Assembly (NCBI RefSeq): GCF_014656215.1
Contig: NZ_BNBZ01000002.1
Span: forward strand, 434,001 to 498,000
DNA from: Streptomyces zaomyceticus
Lineage (GTDB): Bacteria; Actinomycetota; Actinomycetes; Streptomycetales; Streptomycetaceae
Length of the DNA stretch: 64,000 nucleotides
Direction of reading: 5' to 3'
Positions 7,871 to 16,420 of this stretch are shown one piece after another. The position numbers and the translations under genes are program-made. The notes under the pieces are model-generated. The model was not told the origin of the DNA. It saw nothing but the letters and a program-made list of their open reading frames with translations, and did no database searches. The stretch's first letter is position 1. Every line of letters begins with the position of its first letter.

Positions 7871-10606
7871 CTGAGGGCGCGGCACCAGTTCGTCGACGAC
7901 GAAGTTGAAGTTTCCGGCAGGGACGGTATCCGACCTGATCAGGCGGTCGAGGAAGAGCGCGACCCCTGCCGTTCCCGTCGCGAGGTCGGCGCTCTCGCGG
8001 ACCGCCTGCTCTCCGGGGAACCCCGTTCCCTCCGGGCGGTCGATACGGAAGAGGAGAACCCCTTCCGCCACCGTCCAGGCGGCCTCCCGGTACTGCGGAT
8101 CCCTTGTGAACTCCCACACGTCGAGAAGTACGTTCCCCATGCCCGAGAGACCGTGGAACAGCTGGGGGAAGACGGCGTACTTGTGACGGACGTTGTCGAC
8201 GAGGGGCGCCAGCCACCGTTGGAGCACGTTGTCGGGCCGGACGGCGAGGTAGCGGATCAGAGTGGTGAGGACACCGGCCGAACCCGAGTCCCAGTAGCAC
8301 CTCGGCACGATCCGGCCCGCCTCCGACGCGTGGGGGACCAACGCCGGAAAGCCCTCGAACTCCTCGCCGTTCCGGATCGCATGTGCCAGATCGTGGCCGA
8401 GAGCGGAGCGCCCGAGGGCAAAGGCGCGTTCGTCCCGAGCCGCCCGGGACAAGTAGAGAAGGAACAGCGCGATTCCGCTGCCGCCGAAGGCGTAACCGAG
8501 CGGCACATTGCCCTCCGCGTCCGGCCAGTGGGCGCCCTGGCGGCCGCGGACGCAGGTGGCTGCGAGTCGCTCTCCGACCCGGACCGCGGCGTCGAGGAAA
8601 TCGTCCCCGTACCCATCGAGCCAGAACCGGAGGCAGGCGATCCCGTAACCCGCCGCCCCGAGGAGCACGTTCGGCGAGGCGCCGAGCAGGGGGTGCCGAC
8701 CGGCCTTTCGCATGAGGTCGGCGGCGGCGTCCGGTCGGCCGACCTCGTGAAGCACCCATGCGATGCCGGATTCCCCGAGATAGAGACCCGGCGGGTACGA
8801 CTCGTCTGTGACGTTCCGGTCGGCCATCCAGGCGGCGAGGTGGGGCGGAACCGCGACCCCCGCGTGGTGGAACGCGTGCAGGACGCCGGCGGCGCCGTGG
8901 GCGACGGACAGCGGATTGGTCTCGAACACGGTGGGGTCCGCGGGGAACAGCCTGTCGTGGCGCTCCGGCGTTGCGGTGCGTTCCAGGTAGCGCAGAGCGG
9001 CGCCCCGGGTCTCACGGGCGAGTTCGCGCGTTCCGTGTCTCGACGGTCGGCGCGGTGCCCGGCGTCGGACGGTGTCGCCCGCCGCCCCGCGACCCCTCCG
9101 AAGCGGCGTGGGTTCGGTGACGGGGACGTCGGTCAGGGCGGCAACGACCTGGTCGATGTCCGGGGCGTGCCCGGGAGCGGGCCGGTCCATGAGTTCGTCG
9201 AGCAGCCCCAGGAACCGGTCGGACAGCCTGAGGTCGTCACCGAGGTCGGCGAGGAAGCGACGGCGTGACGGCGGATACAGTTCGGACATCCCGTTCGCCA
9301 GCATGACGCTTCCGAAGACCAGGGCTCCCAGCGCGTAGATGTCGTTGTCGCGGTCGCTGATCCCCGAGCGCACCGCTCCGGGCGCCGCCATCCCGGGAGT
9401 GTGGAGGCCGACGGGCGGGTCGATGCCCTCCTCGACGGCGCATTCGAGGTCGATGACGCGAATCGTGGACGGGTCCTGCACGATGACGTTGCCGAAGGAG
9501 AGGTCCCCCAGCACGATGCCGCGGCGATGGGCCGCTCGGACCGCCCTGGCCGTCTGCACCCAGAGGCCGCGGAGGCCGGCGTAGTACTCGTCCAGGACGG
9601 CTCCGGTGACGCTCGTCCGGTAGAGCGGGTTCCGTCGGATGCTGTAGCGGCCGAGGTGGTCGCCGGGCAGGTACTCCTCCACGAGGAAGGCGTGCCCGCC
9701 CTCTTCGAAGAGCTCGACCGGGCGCACGTAGAATCCGGAGTCGGAGAGGGCACGCAGGATGCGGTGTTCCTTCTCGAGCAGCTCCACGGCGTCGAGGCGG
9801 TTGAGTCCCACTTCGATGTGGGGCCGGGCCTCCTTGAGTACGACGGTCCCTCCGCCGACCGTGTCGTCGGCGAGGTAGACCCCGCCCCGGTTGGAGAAGT
9901 TGAGCGCCGATGTCACATGAAAGCGCCCGTCGCAGAGGGCCGGCGTCGCTTCTCCGAGCGGTGGCCGGTCCTGGACGAGCGGATCGGTCAGCCATTCGGG
10001 CAGATGCCAGAACGGGCGGCGGACATCGGGCACGTACGAGCCGTGGGAGTCGAGGATGACGAACTGGCGGCTGCCGTCCGGCTGCAGCACCGTCCGAGGG
10101 CTGAATCCGCCGTACCGGTAGTACACGCAGGACGAATCCGGCCACCGTCGGTCGGAGAGGATGTAAGGGCCGGGGAATCCGCTCAGTTCGCCTGCCAGGC
10201 TGTCTCCCAGGCGGAGGAACGTCCGGTCGTCGGGCGGATAGAACGTCATGAACTTCCCGCTGGAACCGCGCGGCCACAACTTGCCGTTGACGTCCGCCAC
10301 CGTCTGCGCGTCCAGCAGGAATTTGAACGACACGGACGCGTCCAACGCGCAGCGGACAGCTCGTTCCAGGCAGGCGAGGGAGTCCCGGGAGCGGACCGAG
10401 ACGTGGATCTTCCAGCCCTGCTCGGGCACGGAGACCCGGGGTGACCCCGCGACGTACCACAGGCCGTTGCGATGGAGCGTCCAGTCGGCCGGCGAGAGGG
10501 CCTCGAACGCCTCGACGTGCTCCGGAGTCGGTGTGTACGCGTCCGCGCTCTCGAACCATCTGGGGTGATATCGAGAATAGGCGTTGACGATTTCCCAGTC
10601 GTGCAT
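7865..10606 (-). CDS. lanKC: Class III lanthipeptide synthetase (lyase-kinase-cyclase)
   Basis: The protein is 913 aa and has the LanKC order. Residues 1-220 are a phospho-Ser/Thr lyase-like region. Residues about 235-520 are a protein-kinase domain with K258 (VVLKEARP), catalytic loop LGDLSFGNVIV (D368, N373) and metal site IDLE (D386). About 590-913 is a LanC-like cyclase. The cyclase zinc ligands are lost: the usual WC becomes YWD (RCYWDSGSAG) and CHG becomes FHG (QLFHGLSG), which is the class III rather than class IV state. The ATG at 10606 has GGGGCGG upstream; the frame stays open to 10756. It lies 147 bp downstream of the precursor gene in the same direction. The reaction is Ser/Thr phosphorylation, elimination and Cys addition. 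Confidence 0.9.
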   Translation of the reverse strand: MHDWEIVNAYSRYHPRWFESADAYTPTPEHVEAFEALSPADWTLHRNGLWYVAGSPRVSVPEQGWKIHVSVRSRDSLACLERAVRCALDASVSFKFLLDAQTVADVNGKLWPRGSSGKFMTFYPPDDRTFLRLGDSLAGELSGFPGPYILSDRRWPDSSCVYYRYGGFSPRTVLQPDGSRQFVILDSHGSYVPDVRRPFWHLPEWLTDPLVQDRPPLGEATPALCDGRFHVTSALNFSNRGGVYLADDTVGGGTVVLKEARPHIEVGLNRLDAVELLEKEHRILRALSDSGFYVRPVELFEEGGHAFLVEEYLPGDHLGRYSIRRNPLYRTSVTGAVLDEYYAGLRGLWVQTARAVRAAHRRGIVLGDLSFGNVIVQDPSTIRVIDLECAVEEGIDPPVGLHTPGMAAPGAVRSGISDRDNDIYALGALVFGSVMLANGMSELYPPSRRRFLADLGDDLRLSDRFLGLLDELMDRPAPGHAPDIDQVVAALTDVPVTEPTPLRRGRGAAGDTVRRRAPRRPSRHGTRELARETRGAALRYLERTATPERHDRLFPADPTVFETNPLSVAHGAAGVLHAFHHAGVAVPPHLAAWMADRNVTDESYPPGLYLGESGIAWVLHEVGRPDAAADLMRKAGRHPLLGASPNVLLGAAGYGIACLRFWLDGYGDDFLDAAVRVGERLAATCVRGRQGAHWPDAEGNVPLGYAFGGSGIALFLLYLSRAARDERAFALGRSALGHDLAHAIRNGEEFEGFPALVPHASEAGRIVPRCYWDSGSAGVLTTLIRYLAVRPDNVLQRWLAPLVDNVRHKYAVFPQLFHGLSGMGNVLLDVWEFTRDPQYREAAWTVAEGVLLFRIDRPEGTGFPGEQAVRESADLATGTAGVALFLDRLIRSDTVPAGNFNFVVDELVPRPQR

Positions 10607-10752
10607 GACACCGCCCCGTGCAGTCGTCGTCGGTGGGTTCGTCGGTGGCCGGAGCCGGCGCTGGACGCGGTGATGCCGAGAACACGACGTCCCGAGGGCC
10701 GCGTGATCGCTCTCACCACGGCCGCTCGGGAGAGCTGCCCTGAAGGGCCCTG

Positions 10753-10953
10753 TCACATGATGGTGCCGCCACCACCGGGGCCGCCGCAGCTGTGATGGTC
10801 GCAGGAGGTGAGGCTGACGTATCCCACCTCGTGCTGGAACTGCTGGGAGTTCCTTGCGTTCTGGACCAGAACCTTCTGCAGTTCGAGGATCGAGGGCATC
10901 ACCTGCTTGGCGAGTTCCTCTTCTGACATTCCCTTACCGGTCGGTTCCGTCAT
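10753..10953 (-). CDS. Class III lanthipeptide precursor peptide
   Basis: The peptide is 66 aa, directly upstream of lanKC. The leader is charged and helical and contains SILELQKVL (residues 21-29); ILELQ is the known recognition motif of class III leaders such as the labyrinthopeptins. The C-terminal core has VSLTSCDHHSCGGPGG followed by GGTIM. S47-x2-S50-x5-C56 fits the Ser-x2-Ser-xn-Cys pattern of labionin or carbacyclic rings; T49, C51 and S55 give alternatives. The glycine-rich tail is unusual. The ATG at 10953 has AGGAG 9 nt upstream. No dedicated leader peptidase is nearby. Confidence 0.88.
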   Translation of the reverse strand: MTEPTGKGMSEEELAKQVMPSILELQKVLVQNARNSQQFQHEVGYVSLTSCDHHSCGGPGGGGTIM

Positions 10954-11288
10954 CTCACCCACTCCTCGACGTATGACGGATGTCGGTGCCTTGTGAATCG
11001 ATCCCAGGATCGGTGGCGACCAACGACTCCCGAACCTGGTGGGCCACCCCCTTCCAGACTGCGCCGCGTACTCTGCTCCCGCAATCCCAGGTCAGGTGGT
11101 TGAACGTCGCAAGACCGAGTGCATGGCTTGGTCTCGCAGTGTGCACTGCCCAGCTGTACCGCGGTCATCGTGCCGTGGTCGTCCCGGCGGCCGTACCGCC
11201 GGCAGACGTTGGCGGGCGACCGCTCCGGCGACGCGGCATTGCTGTCCTTGCTCACGTCTGTACCAGCACCCTGTCGGCCCGGTCGTCC
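10954..11288. other. Gene-free stretch upstream of the lanthipeptide precursor
   Basis: About 335 bp with no supportable gene. On the minus strand a weak promoter can be drawn: a -35-like TTCACA followed 16 bp later by CATACG, about 40 nt before the precursor. A palindrome CGATCC-CA-GGATCG sits just upstream of it (around 11000). Nothing was recognised in the rest. Confidence 0.4.
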
Positions 11289-12791
11289 TCAGTCGAACAG
11301 GGAGTACAAGTCTCTGGTCAAGGAGGCGAGATCAACACGAACGCCCCTTGGTGTGGGGCGGCCCGCCGTTTCTGGGTGCGTGTACCGCGAGGGTGAGAGC
11401 AGGTAGTTGTGCTGCCGCACCCGCGCGAGGCCCTCGGTGGCGCAGAAGCCCGGCACGTCCGCGTACGCCAATCCCTTCGCCTGCGCCGAGGCGGTACCCC
11501 GCCAGGCGTGGTAGGTCTCCGAGATCCTCGTGAGGTCCGCCTGGGTCAGGACGCGTTGCGACCGGTCCACCATTGTGCCCGCCTCGCGGGCGTCCACGAA
11601 CAGGATCTCGCCGCGCCGCTCGGCCAGTCGTCGGTCCTCCTGCCGGCCCTTGTCCCCGGAGAGGACCCACAGGCTTGCCGAAGTCTTCGGCGACCCGAAC
11701 AGACGGCTCGGGAGTGCGATCACGCCCGCGATCAGGTCCCTCTCCAACAACTCCGCTCGGGCCTTAGAGCTTGAGTTGAAGAACCCGTTCGGAAGCAGGA
11801 GGCAGCCAGTACCTCGGGCGTCGAGGTTCTCATACACGTGACGGAGCCAGATCGTCGGGGAGGTGTCCCGCGGCGGCGCGGTCAGCACGAAGTCGGACTT
11901 CCGCCGAGGTGACTTGTCGACCTTCAGCGTGTCCCGCCACCGTACGTCCGCCCGGCCGTCGATACCATGGACGGTGAGGTTCATCCTGGCCAGGCGCCAC
12001 GTCCGTTGATCCGACTCGTGCCCCCGGAAGCGGAGATCGGTGTCGGGTCCCCTGGTGGCGCGTGCGTACGCGGATGCCTCCACGAACATGCCGCCGGTCC
12101 CGCATGCCGGGTCGTACAGCAGACCTGCTCCCGGTTCCACGAGCGCCACCATCAGGCGGACGACCGACCGGGGCGTGTGGAACCCTCCGCCAGGGGTGCT
12201 GCTCACCTGCGCGAAACCGGCGAGGAAGTACTCGTAGACGTCACCGAGCGTCTCCTTCGGCGACCTGCGCGCGTCGTCGAAGCGGATGTCGCCGACCAAC
12301 TCCACGAGTTCGGCAAGGCGCCCGTCGTCCATGCCCCCGCGCCGATAGACCACCGGGAGGGCGTCCGCCAACGTGCGGTTCGACCTCATCAATGCCTCCA
12401 TTGCCTCGTCGAGGCGCCGTGCGACGCTCCTTCCCTCGGCGCGGGCGGCGATCCAGGACCAACGCGCGTACTCGGGTACCCACAGGGCACCGGCACGGTC
12501 GAACGTGGCACGTTCCTCGACGCGGTCGTCCACGAGCTCGTCGGTGACGCCCTCCGCCGCGAGGTGCGTGGCCAGCTCCCGCCGGTGCTCGTCGAAGGCC
12601 TCCGAGGCGTACCTGAGGAAGATCAGGCCGAGGACGAACTCCCGGTATTCGGAGACGTCGAGGCCACCGCGCAGGATGTCGGCGACGCGCCACAGGAGGG
12701 CTTCGGCCTCCCCCGCCCCGGCATCGTCGAGCGGCGTCGCCCGGTCGGCGCGGTAGCCATCTGGCGGTCCCCACGGTTCCAGCGGTTGCAT
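11289..12791 (-). CDS. HsdM-like N6-DNA methyltransferase homologue with altered catalytic motif
   Basis: The protein is 500 aa. Residues 30-70 match the HsdM N-terminal helical domain (LLWRVADILRGGLDVSEYR). DPACGTGGMF at 227-236 is an intact SAM-binding motif I. The catalytic (N/D/S)PP(Y/F) motif expected next reads TAPPRD (304-309), so both the amine-binding Asn and the aromatic base-stacking residue are missing. The later LPNGFF motif is present. The ATG at 12791 opens a 97-bp divergent promoter region shared with the Trypco2/VMAP operon. No HsdS or HsdR gene lies beside it. It may bind SAM or DNA without methylating. The frame is open upstream, but that part overlaps the Trypco2 gene in antisense. 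Confidence 0.82.
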   Translation of the reverse strand: MQPLEPWGPPDGYRADRATPLDDAGAGEAEALLWRVADILRGGLDVSEYREFVLGLIFLRYASEAFDEHRRELATHLAAEGVTDELVDDRVEERATFDRAGALWVPEYARWSWIAARAEGRSVARRLDEAMEALMRSNRTLADALPVVYRRGGMDDGRLAELVELVGDIRFDDARRSPKETLGDVYEYFLAGFAQVSSTPGGGFHTPRSVVRLMVALVEPGAGLLYDPACGTGGMFVEASAYARATRGPDTDLRFRGHESDQRTWRLARMNLTVHGIDGRADVRWRDTLKVDKSPRRKSDFVLTAPPRDTSPTIWLRHVYENLDARGTGCLLLPNGFFNSSSKARAELLERDLIAGVIALPSRLFGSPKTSASLWVLSGDKGRQEDRRLAERRGEILFVDAREAGTMVDRSQRVLTQADLTRISETYHAWRGTASAQAKGLAYADVPGFCATEGLARVRQHNYLLSPSRYTHPETAGRPTPRGVRVDLASLTRDLYSLFD

Positions 12792-12816
12792 GGAAGCGAT
12801 TGTCCACGATCCGGCT

Positions 12817-12844
12817 TTGAGGCGCCCCCGTGGCGCTGTAACGT
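12817..12844 (+). promoter_or_regulatory. Candidate promoter of the Trypco2-VMAP operon
   Basis: TTGAGG (12817-12822), a 16-bp spacer and TAACGT (12839-12844) resemble a housekeeping promoter about 45 bp before the GTG at 12889. Spacing is plausible; transcription is not demonstrated. Confidence 0.4.
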
Positions 12845-12888
12845 AACGGCGACGGAGCGTCTTGAGTGAACCGTGGGTGGGAGCAAGG

Positions 12889-13203
12889 GTGTCGACGATC
12901 GGGCTGGCCGCGGCCATCGAAGAGCTGCGGCAGGAGCTGTACCAGGCACAGGACAGCGGCTCCGGACAGCAGTTCGCCTTCACCGTCGATGAGGCGGAAC
13001 TTGAACTGCTCCTCGAACTCCGCAACAACGTGAACGGCGAGGGCAAGCTCGGCTTCGGCGTGGTCTCCGTCGGCGCCGGCGGCGGGCATGAGAGCGTCCG
13101 CACCCACAAGCTGACGCTGCGGCTGAAGGTCAAGGACCGGGCCGCCGGCGGCGACAGCCCCGACATCAGCGACGACGAAGCCGGGTCGTGGGACGAGGAG
13201 TGA
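12889..13203 (+). CDS. Trypsin-co-occurring domain 2 (Trypco2) protein
   Basis: The protein is 104 aa, with a GTG start at 12889 and GGGAGC before it; an in-frame TTG at 12862 is the alternative. The sequence STIGLAAAIEELRQELYQAQ, then FTVDEAELELLLEL, then GFGVVSVGAGGG and LRLKVK, matches the Trypco2 domain, which is named for its linkage to trypsin-like peptidases. It ends in an acidic tail. It is 1 bp from the trypsin-VMAP gene, whose ribosome site (GAGGAG) lies inside its last codons. By family knowledge it is a small accessory of VMAP conflict systems; its biochemical role is unknown. Confidence 0.85.
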   Translation: MSTIGLAAAIEELRQELYQAQDSGSGQQFAFTVDEAELELLLELRNNVNGEGKLGFGVVSVGAGGGHESVRTHKLTLRLKVKDRAAGGDSPDISDDEAGSWDEE

Positions 13204-13204
13204 C

Positions 13205-15373
13205 GTGGATCCGCGCAGACTGGCGCTGATCCGCAGCGGGACAGACCAACGGGTCCGGAGCACGGGATCCGGCTATCTGATCGCCCCACGGCTCGTCCTG
13301 ACCGCTCGGCATGTGCTGCTGAACGACGACACGGGCACGCTCTGGCCCGTGACGTCAGTACGCCTCGGGCATCCGGTCGAGGGCGATACGACCCGTACCC
13401 GCGCCGAGCTGCTCTGGGAACACCCTGAGGGCCTGGACGTCGCCCTCCTGCTCCTGGAGGAGGCGTCGGAGCTGCCCGGCACGGTCCGATGGGGCAATCC
13501 CACGGGCAGGGCGCCCTTGCCGTACGACGGGCTCGGCTTCCCCCGGGCCGCCGCTGGAGAAACCCGCGACGTCGAGCACTTGCGCGGCTTCCTGCCGCCC
13601 CTCTCCGGCGCCATGAACCGCTACGTCCTTGACCAGGACCCCGCACCGGCCCCCGGCATCGACGGCAAGAATGCCTGGGGCGGCGCCTCCGGGACCGCGA
13701 TCTTCTGTGACGACGACCACCTTGTCGGTGTAGTGGTCCAGGAGGCCCTGGCCTACGGGGCTCGGCGGCTGCACGCCCTCCCCGCCCGGTCGTTCCTCGG
13801 CGACGCCACGTTCGCGGCCCACCTTGCCGAGTACACGGGCACGCCCCCCGAACTCGCCCCCCTCGGCAGGGTTCAGCCGCCCGAGGCTGGACCAGTCGGT
13901 GAGCGCACCGCCGCCGAGACGAAACTCGCCACGCTGCTGGTGCAGTTGCTCCCCGACCCGATCGGCCGCGCCGTCCACGCCCGCGAGCTCGCGCGGGAGC
14001 TCGGGTACGATGCGGACGGCTACACGGCGTCCCTCGCCGACCTCGCGCTGCTCCTCGTGGCTCATCCCCGCGCCCTCGCCTCGCTCGGGGCCGCCCTCGA
14101 GCCGCAGGCCGTGGACCCGGTCTTCCGTGACCGGCTCACCTCTTTCTTCGTCCAGGCCAGGGTGCTCGGCTGCGGCTCCCTGCTCTCCCTGCACGAGTAC
14201 GAGGGTCTGCTCGACCTGCTGCGCGGCCTGTGCAAGGAGCAGCCCACTCTGCTGTCGCGCGCCGCCCGCGAGGCGCTCCGGTACGGCGTCCTGCCCGAGG
14301 CCCTCACTCGCCCTTACCTCGCGGCGGACGACCTCGACGAGGTGATTGAGGGGCTGGAGGCGCTCACCGACAGCCAGGGCGTACCGGAGGGCACCCCGCC
14401 GGTTCCGGGGCTGCTGCGGCTCGTCGAGTATGTGGCAGCCGCCTCGGAAGCCGCCGTCGGAGCCGGCCTCCGCGCCTGGTCCTCTGCGACCGCCAGGCGG
14501 CTCGGCATCCACCGCGGTGCCCTCGGTGAACGGCGCGCGGACGCCGTGGAATGGGCGAGCCGGCCGGCCTCGCCCGTGTCCCGCGTGGTGATGGAGCTCC
14601 AGCGGGACGAGTCCGCGGTCGACGAACGATACCGTTGCCGGATCGTCCTCGTCCGTATGGACGGCACTCCGAGCGTGATCCACGAGGCGGACTCGACGTC
14701 GAAGACCCCGGAGGAGGCGGCGCGTTGCCTGCGCGCGAGCGTCGCTGCGGCGAAGAAGGAGAGCGGACAGGGGCACCATGTGCCGTGGGTGACCGTCGTA
14801 GTGGACCGGTCGGGGCTCCACCTGGCCGTCGACGAATGGGATCCGGGAGCACCGAACGACTTCGTTCCGGGGCAACCCATCGGGGCGGAGTACCGCGTCA
14901 CCCTGAGCTGCCCCGAGCTGAGCGACTACGTGACGGACCGAGAGGATGCGCAACAGCACCGGTGGAAGCAGGGCAGGGCGGTGGCCCTGGTCACCGACCG
15001 GACGTGCGGGAACCGGACACAGCTCGCGTACCTGCTCCAGAACGACCATCGCGACACCGCCCAGGTCGTCCTCCACGGACCCGTCGACCAACGCGCCTCC
15101 TGGCTGCTGCTCTGCCTTGCCCTGGGCGTTCCCGTTGTCCTCTGGGATCGCGACGCCGTCTCCTACGAGGACGCCGACAAGCTCCGCACACTGCGTCCCT
15201 CCGGGCCCCCGGACGAACTCCCCGAGCGTGTCAGGAACTTCCGGAGCAGGTCGCATGCCCATCCGGGACCGGAATGGGCCCGCCCCTCCCTCGTGTGGGA
15301 GCCGGAAGGCCGATCCCATGAGCCCGAACCCCTGCAACTCAGGGACCCGTTGAAAGGAACCCAGGCGTCATGA
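13205..15373 (+). CDS. Trypsin-like peptidase fused to effector-associated and VMAP-C domains
   Basis: The protein is 722 aa. Residues 1-200 form a trypsin-fold serine peptidase with a complete triad: H36 (LTARHVLL), D78 (GLDVALLLLE) and S162 (WGGASGTAIF). About 220-310 is an alpha-helical, effector-associated-type adaptor (LLVQLLPDPIGRAVHARELA). The rest is a VMAP-like region with a VMAP-C module from about 460. There is no signal peptide, so it is cytosolic. The stop overlaps the MoxR start (ATGA), implying translational coupling. In the described ternary systems VMAP joins a MoxR ATPase and a vWA protein and delivers an effector, here a protease. Confidence 0.87.
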   Translation: MDPRRLALIRSGTDQRVRSTGSGYLIAPRLVLTARHVLLNDDTGTLWPVTSVRLGHPVEGDTTRTRAELLWEHPEGLDVALLLLEEASELPGTVRWGNPTGRAPLPYDGLGFPRAAAGETRDVEHLRGFLPPLSGAMNRYVLDQDPAPAPGIDGKNAWGGASGTAIFCDDDHLVGVVVQEALAYGARRLHALPARSFLGDATFAAHLAEYTGTPPELAPLGRVQPPEAGPVGERTAAETKLATLLVQLLPDPIGRAVHARELARELGYDADGYTASLADLALLLVAHPRALASLGAALEPQAVDPVFRDRLTSFFVQARVLGCGSLLSLHEYEGLLDLLRGLCKEQPTLLSRAAREALRYGVLPEALTRPYLAADDLDEVIEGLEALTDSQGVPEGTPPVPGLLRLVEYVAAASEAAVGAGLRAWSSATARRLGIHRGALGERRADAVEWASRPASPVSRVVMELQRDESAVDERYRCRIVLVRMDGTPSVIHEADSTSKTPEEAARCLRASVAAAKKESGQGHHVPWVTVVVDRSGLHLAVDEWDPGAPNDFVPGQPIGAEYRVTLSCPELSDYVTDREDAQQHRWKQGRAVALVTDRTCGNRTQLAYLLQNDHRDTAQVVLHGPVDQRASWLLLCLALGVPVVLWDRDAVSYEDADKLRTLRPSGPPDELPERVRNFRSRSHAHPGPEWARPSLVWEPEGRSHEPEPLQLRDPLKGTQAS

Positions 15374-16419
15374 CGACCGCAGAGCACGGAGCCGAGGTGG
15401 CCAGCGGAGACCCGTCGTCCACCAAGGACGGCTGGCGCCTCTTCCGCGGGAACGGGCAGCGCCGGGACGCCCTCTTCCCCGAGGCGCCCCCATGGCGCCG
15501 GTTCGGCCGGGCGGACACCTCCGAGAAGTCAGGGGAGGCGGAGGGCGAGGAGGAGCAGGGACGTACGACTCCGTTCCCGCGGCCGTACCTCATCGGTCCG
15601 GCGGAGGCCGACGTCGTCAACGCGGCCCTCCACCTGCGTCGGCCTCTTCTGGTGACCGGGCACCCCGGCACCGGGAAGTCCTCGCTCGCGTACGCCGTCG
15701 CCCATGAACTCGCGCTCGGCCGCGTCCTCCAATGGCCCGTGAACAGCCGCTCCACGCTCCACGACGCCCTCTACCAGTACGACGCCGTCGGCCGACTGCG
15801 CGAGGCCACCCTGCGCCGCGACGCCGACGGTACCGGCCACGGCGCCGAACCGGACATCGGCCAGTACGTACGCCTCGGCCCCCTCGGCAACGCCCTCGTG
15901 CCTCGGGACCGCCCGCGCGTCCTGCTCGTCGACGAGCTCGACAAGGGTGACGTGGACCTGCCCAACGACCTCCTGACCGTCTTCGAGGAGGGCGAGTTCG
16001 TCATCCCCGAGCTCACCCGCCTCCCCGAGAACCACGGGCCGGTGTACGTCCAGACTGACGATCCGGACGCGCCCGCCCCGGTGCCGCGCGGACGCGTCTG
16101 CTGCCACGAATTCCCCGTCGTCATTATCACCAGCAACGGCGAGCGCGACTTCCCGCCCGCCTTCCTTCGCCGCTGCGTCCGCCTCGACCTGCCCGAGCCC
16201 GACGAGCGGCGACTGCGCGAGATCGTTGCCGCCCACCTGGGCCCCGAGGCCCTCGACGGCGTCGACGACCTGCTGAGCGAGTTCCTCGGCCGCCGTGTCT
16301 CCGGCGAACTCGCCACCGACCAGCTGCTCAACGCGGTCTTCCTCCGTAAGGGTGGCGTCGACCTCGACGCGGGCTCGCTCCTGGAAGCCGTGCTCCACCG
16401 GCTCGGCGGAGCCGTGTGA
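15370..16419 (+). CDS. MoxR-type AAA+ ATPase of the VMAP system
   Basis: The protein is 349 aa. Walker A is GHPGTGKSS (97-105), Walker B is RVLLVDELDKGD, sensor 1 is VVIITSNGERDFPPAFLRRC, and an arginine-finger/lid region follows. The 65-residue N-terminal extension is acidic and low in complexity. MoxR ATPases remodel partners, usually with a vWA-domain protein; that partner is the next gene. The ATG overlaps the previous stop by 4 bp and the next gene starts 1 bp after its stop. Confidence 0.9.
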   Translation: MTTAEHGAEVASGDPSSTKDGWRLFRGNGQRRDALFPEAPPWRRFGRADTSEKSGEAEGEEEQGRTTPFPRPYLIGPAEADVVNAALHLRRPLLVTGHPGTGKSSLAYAVAHELALGRVLQWPVNSRSTLHDALYQYDAVGRLREATLRRDADGTGHGAEPDIGQYVRLGPLGNALVPRDRPRVLLVDELDKGDVDLPNDLLTVFEEGEFVIPELTRLPENHGPVYVQTDDPDAPAPVPRGRVCCHEFPVVIITSNGERDFPPAFLRRCVRLDLPEPDERRLREIVAAHLGPEALDGVDDLLSEFLGRRVSGELATDQLLNAVFLRKGGVDLDAGSLLEAVLHRLGGAV

Positions 16420-16420
16420 C

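Noticed and set aside
7865..10606. Class IV (LanL) assignment for the lanthipeptide synthetase
   Set aside because: The cyclase lacks the zinc-binding cysteines (YWD and FHG in place of WC and CHG), which fits class III.
11289..12791. Complete type I restriction-modification system
   Set aside because: No HsdS or HsdR gene is adjacent and the methylase catalytic motif is altered.
13355..15337. 660-codon open frame on the minus strand
   Set aside because: Shadow of the trypsin-VMAP gene, whose catalytic triad and VMAP-C region show the true strand.
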